Shown here piece by piece: positions 15,280-21,070 of a stretch of 21,070 nt of DNA. The notes below the pieces were generated by a model. It was not told where the DNA came from. It saw only the letters and a list, made by a program, of their open reading frames with translations, and ran no database searches. A program made the position numbers and the translations under genes. Position 1 is the stretch's first letter; every line of letters starts with the position of its first letter. This DNA comes from CAZMSD01 sp964568855 (GTDB taxonomy: Bacteria; CAIWAD01): contig CAZMSD010000052.1 in NCBI GenBank assembly GCA_964568855.1, positions 1-21,070 on the forward strand, in the 5' to 3' direction.

Positions 15280-16245
15280 ATGAGCAGCCTGACTCCCGAT
15301 TGCATCGTGGTCCTGGGTCCCACCGCCTGCGGCAAGACGCGGCTGGCCGTGGAGCTGGCCCGGCGACTGAAGGGCGAGATCGTCTCCGCCGATTCGCGCC
15401 AGGTCTACCGCGGGCTGGACATCGGCACCGGGAAGGATCTCGCGGAATACGGCAGCGGCGAAGGGAGCGTGCCGCTGCACCTGGCGGACGTGGCCGATCT
15501 GCCCGGGGAGTATCACCTGTTCCGCTACCAGCGGGAGGCCCGGGCCGCGCTGAAGGAGATCCGCGCGCGGGGTCGCAGGCCGATCGTCTGCGGGGGAACC
15601 GGCCTCTACCTGGAATGCCTGCTGCTGGACTACGACCTCGCGGAAGCTCCCCGGGACCCGGAGTTCCGCGAACGCGCCCGCAGGATGGACCTCGCCCGGC
15701 TGCGCGAACTCTACCTCGAGCTGAATCCCGAGCCGCACAACGTGACGGACCTGGAGGACCGCGAGCGGATCCTGCGGGCCATCGAGGTGGCCCGGGCGAC
15801 GCGCGGCGCCGGTGTGGCAAGGGCTTCGCCGGGGGATGCCGTCCCTGGTGATACCTCCGGCGATCGGAGGGCCGGGGCGGCCGGCTCGCCCTGCCCCGTG
15901 ATCGGAATCCGCCCGCAGCTCGAGACGATCCGCCGGCGGATCGGCGAGCGCCTGCGGGCCCGGATGGAGCAGGGCCTGGTGGAGGAGGCGCAGGGTCTGC
16001 TCGAGAGGGGCATCCCGGCTGAGCGCCTGCTGCGGCTGGGCCTGGAGTACCGCTGGCTGACGCGCTACCTGGGGGGCGAGATCGACCGCGAAGAGCTGCA
16101 GCGCGGACTGGAAAGGGCGATCTACCGGTTCGCCAGGCGGCAGCTCAGCTGGTTCCGCCGGATGGAGCGCCGCGGGCTTAAGATCCACTGGCTGGAATGC
16201 GGCGGCGAAAAGGCGCTGTCCGAGGCCCTGAAAGCGCTGGACTGA
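15280..16245 (+). CDS. miaA: tRNA dimethylallyltransferase
   Basis: 321 residues, normal length. It adds a dimethylallyl group from DMAPP to N6 of A37 in tRNAs reading UNN codons. Visible motifs are the P-loop GPTACGKT (13-20), SADSRQVYRGLDIGT (36-50), CGGTGLYLE (104-112), the RERILRAIEV helix, RARMEQGLVEEAQGLLERG and FARRQLSWFRR (284-294). The DIGTGKDL form (usually DIGTAKP) is what I associate with Bacteroidota-like MiaA. Residues about 176-206 are a low-complexity Ala/Gly/Arg-rich insertion between the tRNA-binding region and IGIRPQLETI. The ribosome binding site before the ATG at 15280 is weak, so the start may depend on coupling to the upstream gene. Confidence 0.9.
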   Translation: MSSLTPDCIVVLGPTACGKTRLAVELARRLKGEIVSADSRQVYRGLDIGTGKDLAEYGSGEGSVPLHLADVADLPGEYHLFRYQREARAALKEIRARGRRPIVCGGTGLYLECLLLDYDLAEAPRDPEFRERARRMDLARLRELYLELNPEPHNVTDLEDRERILRAIEVARATRGAGVARASPGDAVPGDTSGDRRAGAAGSPCPVIGIRPQLETIRRRIGERLRARMEQGLVEEAQGLLERGIPAERLLRLGLEYRWLTRYLGGEIDREELQRGLERAIYRFARRQLSWFRRMERRGLKIHWLECGGEKALSEALKALD

Positions 16246-16284
16246 CCGCTCCCCGTGACCTGCCCTTGCCCATTGCTCCCCGAT

Positions 16285-16306
16285 TCAGGAACTTCTGACT
16301 TCCTGA
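16285..16306. repeat. 7-bp hairpin between miaA and the GT2 gene
   Basis: TCAGGAA (16285-16291) pairs with TTCCTGA (16300-16306) over an 8-nt loop, within the 98-bp gap after miaA. No T-tract follows, so termination is doubtful; it may be a weak attenuator or an mRNA-stabilising hairpin. Confidence 0.35.
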
Positions 16307-16343
16307 GAGTCGTCGACCCGCCGCAACAAGCCGCTGGAGGGAA

Positions 16344-17024
16344 GTGAAGACCGGTGCCGTCATCCCCGCCTACCAGGTCGAGCAGTGCCTGGGCCCGGTG
16401 CTCGAGGGCGTGCTCCGCCACCTGCCCCGCGAGGACGTGCTGGTGCTGGACGACGGATCCACGGACGGCACGGCCGAGGTGGCCCGGCGGGCGGGCGTGC
16501 GCTGCTTCTCGCACCTGGCCAACCAGGGCAAGGGGGCCGCGCTGCGCCGGGGTTACGAGATCCTTCGCCGGACCGGCGCCGAGGCCATCTTCAGCCTGGA
16601 CGCGGACGGCCAGCACGATCCCGGGCACATTCCCGAGTTCCTGCGGGCGCTGGATTCGCGCGGGCTGGACCTGGTGATCGGCGACCGCATGAACGACCTG
16701 CGGCGGATGCCCCTCGACCGGCAGTTCTCGAACACGGTCTCCAGTCGAATGCTCTCGCGGTTGATCGGGCAGCGCCTGCGGGACAGCCAGTGCGGTTTCC
16801 GCCTGCTGCGCGCCGGCCTGCTCGAGGGCCTGGAGTTCCGCCGCAGCCGCTACGACTTCGAAAGCGAGCTGATCATCTCCGCCGCGCGGGCGGGAGCGCG
16901 CATCGGCAGCGTTCCGGTGAGCGTGTGCTACAACGGGCGGTCCAGCCACATCCGCAGGTTTCGTGATACATGGAACTTCGCCGGACTGTGGCTCGCCGAA
17001 TGGCGCGCGGGCCGCCGCGGATGA
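16344..17024 (+). CDS. Family 2 glycosyltransferase (DPM/DPG-synthase-like)
   Basis: 226 residues from a GTG at 16344, preceded by GGAGG at a short 3-nt spacing. It is a GT-A fold enzyme: AVIPAYQVE at the N-terminus, LVLDDGSTDGTAEVA (33-47) binding the nucleotide sugar, NQGKGAALRRGYE (60-72), the metal-binding DAD in SLDADGQHDP (84-93), IGDRM and the acceptor-side DSQCGFRLL (147-155). This pattern fits enzymes that load a sugar onto polyprenyl phosphate or a similar lipid. No transmembrane tail is present. Such an enzyme could supply a lipid-linked sugar to GT-C transferases like the one at 1754-3706, though the genes are far apart and this link is inference. Its stop is closely followed by pcm. 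Confidence 0.9.
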   Translation: MKTGAVIPAYQVEQCLGPVLEGVLRHLPREDVLVLDDGSTDGTAEVARRAGVRCFSHLANQGKGAALRRGYEILRRTGAEAIFSLDADGQHDPGHIPEFLRALDSRGLDLVIGDRMNDLRRMPLDRQFSNTVSSRMLSRLIGQRLRDSQCGFRLLRAGLLEGLEFRRSRYDFESELIISAARAGARIGSVPVSVCYNGRSSHIRRFRDTWNFAGLWLAEWRAGRRG

Positions 17025-17041
17025 GAGGAAGCGAGCAGCCG

Positions 17042-17692
17042 ATGTGTCCGCGCTTCGCCGAACAACGCCGCCGGATGGTCGACAGGCACCTTAAGGCCCG
17101 CGACATCCGCGATCCACGCCTGCTGGAGGCGATGAGCTCCCTTGAGCGCCACCTCTTCGTCGACGGTCCGATGAGGAACCACGCCTACGAGGACCGCGCC
17201 CTGCCCATCGGCAGCGGGCAGACCATCAGCCAGCCCTACATCGTGGCCCTGATGACCCAGATGCTGGAACTCAGGGGCGGCGAGCGGGTGCTCGAGATCG
17301 GGACCGGCAGCGGCTACCAGGCCGCCCTGCTGTCCATGCTCTGCGCCAGGATCTACACGGTGGAGCGCCACAGCGAGCTGGCCCGCCGGGCGAAGCTGCT
17401 CTTCGACCAGCTGGGCATCCGGAACGTGGTCTGCCGCCGGGGGGACGGCAGCATCGGCTGGCAGGACGAGGCCCCTTTCGAGGCCATCATCGTCACTGCT
17501 GCGGCACCCGAGGTGCCCCGGGCACTGGCGCGCCAGCTGGCGCTGAAGGGCCGGCTGGTGGTGCCGGTGGGGGACCGTGATCACCAGGAGCTGCGCCTGG
17601 TGCGCCGCCTGGGCGAGGAGCGCTTCGAGGGCTACAGTGCGGGAGGCTGCATCTTCGTGCCCCTCCTGGGCCGCGAGGGCTGGCAGGAATGA
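17042..17692 (+). CDS. pcm: Protein-L-isoaspartate O-methyltransferase
   Basis: 216 residues from the ATG at 17042, a start that matches the family N-terminus (AEQRRRMVDRHLKARDIRDPRLLEAM). AGAGGAAG lies about 11 nt upstream, so the site is loosely spaced. An ATG at 17021 overlapping the GT2 stop is an alternative. The enzyme methylates isoaspartyl residues with S-adenosylmethionine to start repair of aged proteins. Motifs are the signature ALPIGSGQTISQP (53-65), the SAM-binding VLEIGTGSGYQ (83-93), an acidic end of the second strand (YTVER), GDGSIGW (134-140), IIVTAAA (149-155) and the closing FVPL. It lies in a tight series with the GT2 gene before and the DedA-like gene 10 bp after. Confidence 0.95.
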   Translation: MCPRFAEQRRRMVDRHLKARDIRDPRLLEAMSSLERHLFVDGPMRNHAYEDRALPIGSGQTISQPYIVALMTQMLELRGGERVLEIGTGSGYQAALLSMLCARIYTVERHSELARRAKLLFDQLGIRNVVCRRGDGSIGWQDEAPFEAIIVTAAAPEVPRALARQLALKGRLVVPVGDRDHQELRLVRRLGEERFEGYSAGGCIFVPLLGREGWQE

Positions 17693-17702
17693 GGATAGGC
17701 GG

Positions 17703-18281
17703 ATGATCCGCAGGCTCTACGACTGGGTGCTCAGCTGGGCGGAAACGCCCTGGGGCCGGCCGGCGCTGTTCATCCTGGCCTTCGCCGAGGCCAGCTTCTT
17801 TCCAATACCGCCGGACGTGCTGCTGATCGCGCTGGCGCTGGGGGCCCGCCGCCGGGCGATGCAGACGGCGGCGATCTGCCTGGCCGGCTCGCTTGCGGGC
17901 GGACTCTTCGGCTACCTGATCGGCTACGAATTCTGGGACCTGGCGGGACAGCGGCTGGTGGAGCTGTACCACGGCGAGGCCGTGATGCAGACCATCCGCG
18001 AGTGGGCGGACCGCTACGGCTTCTGGGGAGTCTTCGCGGCGGCCCTGACGCCGATTCCCTACAAGGTCTTCACGATCTCTGCCGGGCTGTTCCGCTTCGA
18101 CCTGCCGTTGTTCATGCTGGCCTCGGTGCTCGGGCGGGGCCTGCGCTTCTTCGTCGTGGCGGGCCTGATCCAGGCCTTCGGGGAAGCCATCACGGCCTTC
18201 ATCGATCGCTGGTTCAACTGGCTGGCGCTGGCCTTCACGATCCTGCTGGTGGGAGGATTCCTGCTGATCAAGCTGATCTGA
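17703..18281 (+). CDS. DedA/VTT-family membrane protein (YqaA-like)
   Basis: 192 residues from the ATG at 17703 with AGGATAGGCGG upstream; the first ten residues overlap no other gene. Four to five hydrophobic segments are visible (about 20-45, 53-75, 105-128, 134-158, 170-192). The E-A-S-F-F-P-I-P-P-D motif (29-38) and the conserved A-L-T-P-I-P-Y-K segment before TISAG (114-127) are typical of the VTT (SNARE-associated/DedA) fold. Family members include lipid-carrier and phospholipid flippases such as undecaprenyl-phosphate translocases, but the YqaA branch is poorly characterised and no substrate can be assigned. It ends the GT2-pcm run; a loose hairpin (18314-18346) follows without a good T-tract. 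Confidence 0.88.
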   Translation: MIRRLYDWVLSWAETPWGRPALFILAFAEASFFPIPPDVLLIALALGARRRAMQTAAICLAGSLAGGLFGYLIGYEFWDLAGQRLVELYHGEAVMQTIREWADRYGFWGVFAAALTPIPYKVFTISAGLFRFDLPLFMLASVLGRGLRFFVVAGLIQAFGEAITAFIDRWFNWLALAFTILLVGGFLLIKLI

Positions 18282-18383
18282 CCAGGCGTCCGCGACCGGG
18301 CCGCCGGCGAATCGAAACCGGAGGAACCTGTACCGGCCCCGGTTTCTTGGACACTCGAGCAGCTTCCTTCAGGCTGCCAGCCC

Positions 18384-18412
18384 TTGAGTTTCTTGGCAGA
18401 TTTGTATCTTTG
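18384..18412 (+). promoter_or_regulatory. Bacteroidota-style promoter candidate (TTG / TAnnTTTG) before the ferredoxin gene
   Basis: TATCTTTG (18405-18412) fits the TAnnTTTG -7 consensus described for Bacteroidota sigma factors exactly, and a TTG lies 18 bp upstream (18384-18386). This leaves a leader of about 40 nt before the ATG at 18458. A sigma70-like alternative (TTGGCA 18393-18398 and AGTATT 18416-18421, 17 bp apart) overlaps it. Confidence 0.4.
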
Positions 18413-18457
18413 CGCAGTATTCCGGACCCAAATTCGAGCTGGATAAAGGAGAGCCCA

Positions 18458-18691
18458 ATGGCCGACAAAACCCGCAAATTCCCGGATAACGTCGACGGCA
18501 AGTACTACGTGGACGAGGACTGCATCTGCTGCGGGGCCTGCGTGGACGCAGCGCCCAACAACTTCAAGGAATCGGACGACGGCGATCACGATTTCGTATA
18601 CAAGCAGCCTGACGGCGACGACGAAGAGCAGCAGTGCCAGGACGCCATCGCCGAATGCCCGGTGGATTGCATCGGCGAGGACGGGGATTGA
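18458..18691 (+). CDS. Small acidic ferredoxin, probably one [4Fe-4S] cluster
   Basis: 77 residues; the ATG at 18458 follows AAAGGAGAG. The cluster motif is Cys22-x2-Cys25-x2-Cys28 plus Cys67-Pro68, as in monocluster ferredoxins that replace the second cluster with a longer loop. The position that would be a Cys four residues after Cys28 is Ala32, and Cys60 near the second half has no obvious disulfide partner at the usual place; Cys24 and Cys71 are extra. The protein is very acidic (long Asp/Glu stretches at 39-57 and the C-terminus), which suits a soluble electron carrier. The redox partner is not shown; it is a single gene with its own promoter-like region and a strong terminator. Confidence 0.92.
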   Translation: MADKTRKFPDNVDGKYYVDEDCICCGACVDAAPNNFKESDDGDHDFVYKQPDGDDEEQQCQDAIAECPVDCIGEDGD

Positions 18692-18714
18692 TCTTTCGGC
18701 AGAGCATGATTCAG

Positions 18715-18739
18715 GGCGTCCCGCGGGACGCCTTTTTTG
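18715..18739 (+). terminator. Rho-independent terminator after the ferredoxin gene
   Basis: GGCGTCC (18715-18721) pairs with GGACGCC (18726-18732) over a CGCG loop, followed by six T residues (18733-18738). It lies 23 bp after the ferredoxin stop. Confidence 0.93.
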
Positions 18740-18933
18740 TGATCCCCGTTTCCGGGACCGTTGGAGGAGCGGACACGCCGGTTTAATGGCGGCCGCGGCG
18801 CAGCAGTGTAACACAGGATCGAATCCGGGGAAGGCGCACGGCGGGATTCGAGAATTTCACAGCACGAGACAGGATATGGACTCGCCCATCGATTCCCGCG
18901 CGGCAAGCAGTCCGCAGAGCATGAGGATTGAGC

Positions 18934-19434
18934 ATGCTGAAGCCAGAAGAGCTCGAAGCGATTGACGTTCTCTGGGTCCGCAAGCTGGAGCAGGACCGCG
19001 CGGGGCTGCCCTTAAGCGAGCGGCACCGGAACCTGGAACCCTCCAGCGCGGAGTTCATCAACGCGCTGGCCGCCGCGGCGAGAAGCACGGGAGGGAAGCT
19101 GATATCCATCGAAATCGAAGCGGGTCGCCAGGGGGAAGCCCGGGCAACAATAGCTTCTCTGGGACTCGCCGCGCAAGTGGAATTCCTGCCGGGGGACGCC
19201 GGGGAGCTGCTGCCCGGCCTGGGCGCCATGTCCTTCGCGCTCATCGACTGTGAGAAGGAGGATTACATCCCCTTCTTTGACCTGCTGGAGTCCTCGCCCG
19301 GGCTGGTGGTGGTGGCGGACAACATCCTGTCGCACGAGCTGAGCGCCTACGTGGATCACGTGCGCGGCCGGCCGGGAGTGGAGTCCCTGACGCTGCCGAT
19401 CGGCAAGGGACTGGAGGTCACGCGGTTCATGTAG
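18934..19434 (+). CDS. O-methyltransferase-like protein lacking the SAM-binding glycine loop
   Basis: 166 residues; ATG at 18934 with GAGG 7 nt upstream. The C-terminal part follows class I O-methyltransferases of the YrrM/COMT-like group: GGKLISIEIE (acidic end of strand beta2), GDAGELLPGL, FALIDCEKEDYIPFF (metal-site-like region), VVVADNILSH and LPIGKGLEVTR. The expected motif I (a V-L-E-I-G-T-x-x-G-Y-S-T segment) should lie between EPSSAEFIN and ALAAAARSTGG, but the two pieces are joined directly. About 25-28 residues are missing in frame, and the family is normally about 190-220 residues. The product is probably unable to bind S-adenosylmethionine normally. It may be a decaying gene or an assembly deletion. 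It ends 16 bp from the convergent integron integrase gene. Confidence 0.75.
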   Translation: MLKPEELEAIDVLWVRKLEQDRAGLPLSERHRNLEPSSAEFINALAAAARSTGGKLISIEIEAGRQGEARATIASLGLAAQVEFLPGDAGELLPGLGAMSFALIDCEKEDYIPFFDLLESSPGLVVVADNILSHELSAYVDHVRGRPGVESLTLPIGKGLEVTRFM

Positions 19435-19450
19435 GAACCGCGCAACTGCA

Positions 19451-20404
19451 TCACACGTCAAGCGGACTGCGTACGCCCAGGCGGTTGATCTTCAGGACGT
19501 GGGTGTAGACCATGGTGGTGCGGACGTCACGGTGACCGAGCAGCTCCTGGACGGTGCGGATGTCGGTGCCCGATTCCAGCAGGTGCGTAGCGAAGGAGTG
19601 CCGGAAAGTGTGACACCCGGCGTGTTTGTGAATCTCGCAGGCGCGGATGGACGCGCGGACCTTCTTCTGCACCGCGCCAGGGGAGAGGTGCCAGCGCAGG
19701 GGACCCGCTCCGCCAGGCAGTTCGCGTGTCACACCCGAGGGGAAAACCCACTGCCAGTCCCAGCGATGGGCCAGGTCCGGGTACTTGCGGGAGAGGGCGC
19801 CCGGGGCCGGGACCCGCGCGCGCCCGCGTTCCTGGTCCCGCAGGAACTCCCGCCGGCGGCGCTGCAGCCAGAACCTGAGTTCCTCCACCAGGGAATCGGG
19901 AAGCACGCTCAAGCGGTCCTTGTCGCCCTTGCCGGAACGAACCTGCACCTGCCGCATGGCGAAATCCAGGTCCTTGACGCGGAGCTGGACCGTCTCGCGC
20001 AGCCGCAGTCCCGCCCCGTACATCAGTGAAGCGCAGAGCGAATAGGGTGGATGGAGGCGCTCGAGTACGCTGCGGGCTTCCTCCCGGGTGAAGACTACGG
20101 GGAGGCGGGTCCGTCGCTTGGCCCAGACAAGTTCCTCCATCTCGCCCAGCTCCTGCTTCAGGACGTGCCGATAGAGAAAAACCAGCGCGCAGAGCGCCTG
20201 GTTCTGGGTGGAGGCGGAAACCCGGCAGCGCAGTGCCAGGAAGTTGAGGAATTCCCGAACCTCTTTTGCGCCCATCTCCGAGGGATGCCGGAGGCGATGG
20301 AAGTGGACGAAGCGCCTCACCCAGCTTGAATAGGCCTTCCAGGTGCTGCGGCTGTAATGCCGGACGAGGATTTCCCGGTGGAGCTCATCGAGCAGCTTGG
20401 ACAT
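19451..20404 (-). CDS. intI: Integron integrase (IntI-type tyrosine recombinase)
   Basis: 317 residues; ATG at 20404 with AAGAGAG at 7 nt. The N-terminal SAM-like DNA-binding domain (about 1-95) includes Y-S-x-x-T-x-x-A-Y and the NFLALRCRVSASTQNQAL segment. The catalytic domain has Arg134 (YGAGLR), Lys159 (SGKGDKDR), His265-x-x-Arg268 (HTFRHSFATHLLESG), His291 (LLGHRDV) and the nucleophile Tyr300 (TTMVYTHV). The stretch at about 203-222 (LSRKYPDLAHRWDWQWVFPS) is the extra segment diagnostic of IntI against XerC/D, and the C-terminus KINRLGVRSPLDV is also IntI-like. It should recombine attI with attC sites. It reads away from the right edge, so attI and cassettes are expected at 20405 onward. 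No LexA box was recognised. Confidence 0.95.
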   Translation of the reverse strand: MSKLLDELHREILVRHYSRSTWKAYSSWVRRFVHFHRLRHPSEMGAKEVREFLNFLALRCRVSASTQNQALCALVFLYRHVLKQELGEMEELVWAKRRTRLPVVFTREEARSVLERLHPPYSLCASLMYGAGLRLRETVQLRVKDLDFAMRQVQVRSGKGDKDRLSVLPDSLVEELRFWLQRRRREFLRDQERGRARVPAPGALSRKYPDLAHRWDWQWVFPSGVTRELPGGAGPLRWHLSPGAVQKKVRASIRACEIHKHAGCHTFRHSFATHLLESGTDIRTVQELLGHRDVRTTMVYTHVLKINRLGVRSPLDV

Positions 20405-20790
20405 TGGTCAACTCTCTTCTTGCTGGAAATGGTCGCGTTATGAGGATCCATGCCGTTGAGGCAGCCGGTACCTAGCCCAGTAGCAGACCGATATTCCAAC
20501 TGTGGACGCCTCTCCGCAGCGAATCGTTGTAGGGGCGCGTTTCCCACGTGGCTGCTGGAGAAGCGGTTGGAACATAGTCCAGTAAGCGGACCGATATTCC
20601 ATATGTGGACGCCCTTCCACAGCGAATCGCTGGCAGGGTCGCGTTCCCCTGGCAGAAGCAGGAGAAGCCGTTGACGGGCGGCTCAGTAAGTGGGTGTGAT
20701 ACTCCATATGTGGATTTGGGTTCAGTTGAGAGATCAGCGGAGGGGTTGTGATACAGCGATCCGGTAATCGCGTCTGATATTCTATATGCA
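20405..20790. repeat. Degenerate ~103-bp tandem repeats upstream of intI (attI/attC-like region)
   Basis: Anchors GATATTCC (20490), GATATTCC (20593), GATACTCC (20698) and GATATTC (20776) mark successive units at spacings of 103, 105 and 78 bp. Each anchor is followed by an A-T-rich step, and TGTGGA follows in the first three. Units begin (C)CAGTA at 20477, 20579 and 20684 and contain CAGCGAATCG(C/T)TG. A partial earlier copy (GCTGG...GGTCGCGTT...GCCGTTGA, about 20420-20460) reaches almost to the intI start. In unit 2, TGTGGA (20604-20609) pairs with TCCACA (20616-20621) and CAGCG (20620) with CGCTG (20628). No ORF is credible here. Confidence 0.75.
20494..20572. other. Possible attC-like imperfect hairpin inside the first full repeat unit
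   Basis: TTCCAAC (20494-20500) is the exact reverse complement of GTTGGAA (20566-20572), close to the RYYYAAC/GTTRRRY core pair of integron attC sites but with the outermost base off consensus. Inside it, TCTCCGCAGC (20511-20520) pairs with GCTGC-T-GGAGA (20551-20561), leaving one extrahelical T. Paired end boxes and an inner stem with a bulged base are the attC plan. The same fold is not kept in the second unit, so the call is tentative. Confidence 0.35.
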
Positions 20791-21070
20791 TAAGCCTTTC
20801 CCGTTGATTTTCCTGGACTCTCAACTATCTTCAATACGCTTATTCCGGTCGACACACGGAGTTCCACGAATACTGGTCCGATTAGCGCTCCCTATTCGAA
20901 CGCGTCCAGCATTCTTGACGGATTTGAGGGGCTATTCACCGGTCTGTGGTATGGGTCGATAACTCATTAGGCGGACAAAACGGCCGATCCCGAGATTCCG
21001 TTCAAGTAGTAAGATGTTCTGTGAACCGAAGAGGCTCTGAAGGCTAAGTGTGTCACGCGGACGCGCTGTG
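20791..21070. other. Right-end stretch without a recognised gene
   Basis: Base composition is less GC-rich than in the rest of the window. No frame has a ribosome binding site and a protein-like translation. Fragments vaguely resemble the repeat anchors, for example ATTAGGCGGAC near 20968, but are too degenerate to call. Any integron cassettes would have to begin here or beyond the window. Confidence 0.5.

Noticed and set aside
13918..16188. A 756-residue antisense open frame over the GGDEF and miaA genes
   Set aside because: The translation is low-complexity (Gln/Leu/Ala/His-rich) with no recognisable motif, and both sense genes are solid.
18816..18826. tRNA T-arm-like sequence GGATCGAATCC
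   Set aside because: No acceptor, D or anticodon arms can be built around it, so it is a chance palindrome-like match.
20405..20790. CRISPR array
   Set aside because: The repeats are about 103 bp, degenerate and directly abutting without regular unique spacers, and no cas gene is present.
20438..20824. A 128-residue minus-strand frame with repeated peptide stretches over the tandem repeats
   Set aside because: The peptide repetition just reflects the DNA repeat, the unit lengths are not multiples of three (103, 105, 78 includes frame changes), and no ribosome binding site is seen.

Overview
The window reads as a GC-rich bacterial chromosome segment, probably from an uncultured lineage of the FCB (Fibrobacterota-Chlorobiota-Bacteroidota) superphylum. 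Four points suggest this. Four ORFs end in the C-terminal 'PNPFNP' beta-sandwich typical of type IX secretion (type A) sorting domains. MiaA carries the 'DIGTGKDL' variant I associate with Bacteroidota-like enzymes. A TAnnTTTG promoter-like element lies before the ferredoxin gene. Long Asp-rich secreted proteins are present. The phylum cannot be fixed from the window alone.

Layout. 1-1.6 kb: two tandem secreted proteins (the first cut by the window edge) made of a Cys-rich 'C-x-T-D-P...N-P-x-C' repeat plus a sorting domain; each gene is followed by a hairpin, and the two clear intrinsic terminators lie at 571-602 and 1650-1685. 1.75-3.7 kb (minus): a GT-C membrane glycosyltransferase fused to TPR repeats, divergent from the next block. 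3.9-9.7 kb: two paralogous secreted subtilisin-like proteases. The first is cut by an in-frame TAA that separates its sorting domain; the second is intact and ends at a strong terminator. 9.9-13.5 kb: hutU, a PlsC-type acyltransferase and hutI, tightly packed (two histidine-degradation enzymes; no hutH here). 13.7-18.3 kb: a co-directional series of GAF-GGDEF diguanylate cyclase, miaA, a GT2 glycosyltransferase, pcm and a DedA/VTT membrane protein, the last three nearly abutting. 18.4-18.7 kb: a small acidic ferredoxin with its own promoter-like region and terminator. 18.9-19.4 kb: an O-methyltransferase-like gene that has lost its SAM-binding glycine loop. 19.45-20.4 kb (minus): an integron integrase (IntI). 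20.4-21.07 kb: no gene, but degenerate ~103-bp tandem repeats starting right at the intI start, where attI and cassettes would be expected.

The left half is a secreted-protein region (repeat proteins and proteases sharing one export signal), the middle is ordinary metabolism and housekeeping, and the right edge is the head of a chromosomal integron. The points most worth a second look are the Cys-rich repeat family, the nonsense codon that detaches a sorting domain, the methyltransferase lacking motif I beside the integron, and the repeat array at the attI position. No tRNA, rRNA, CRISPR array or complete insertion sequence was recognised.
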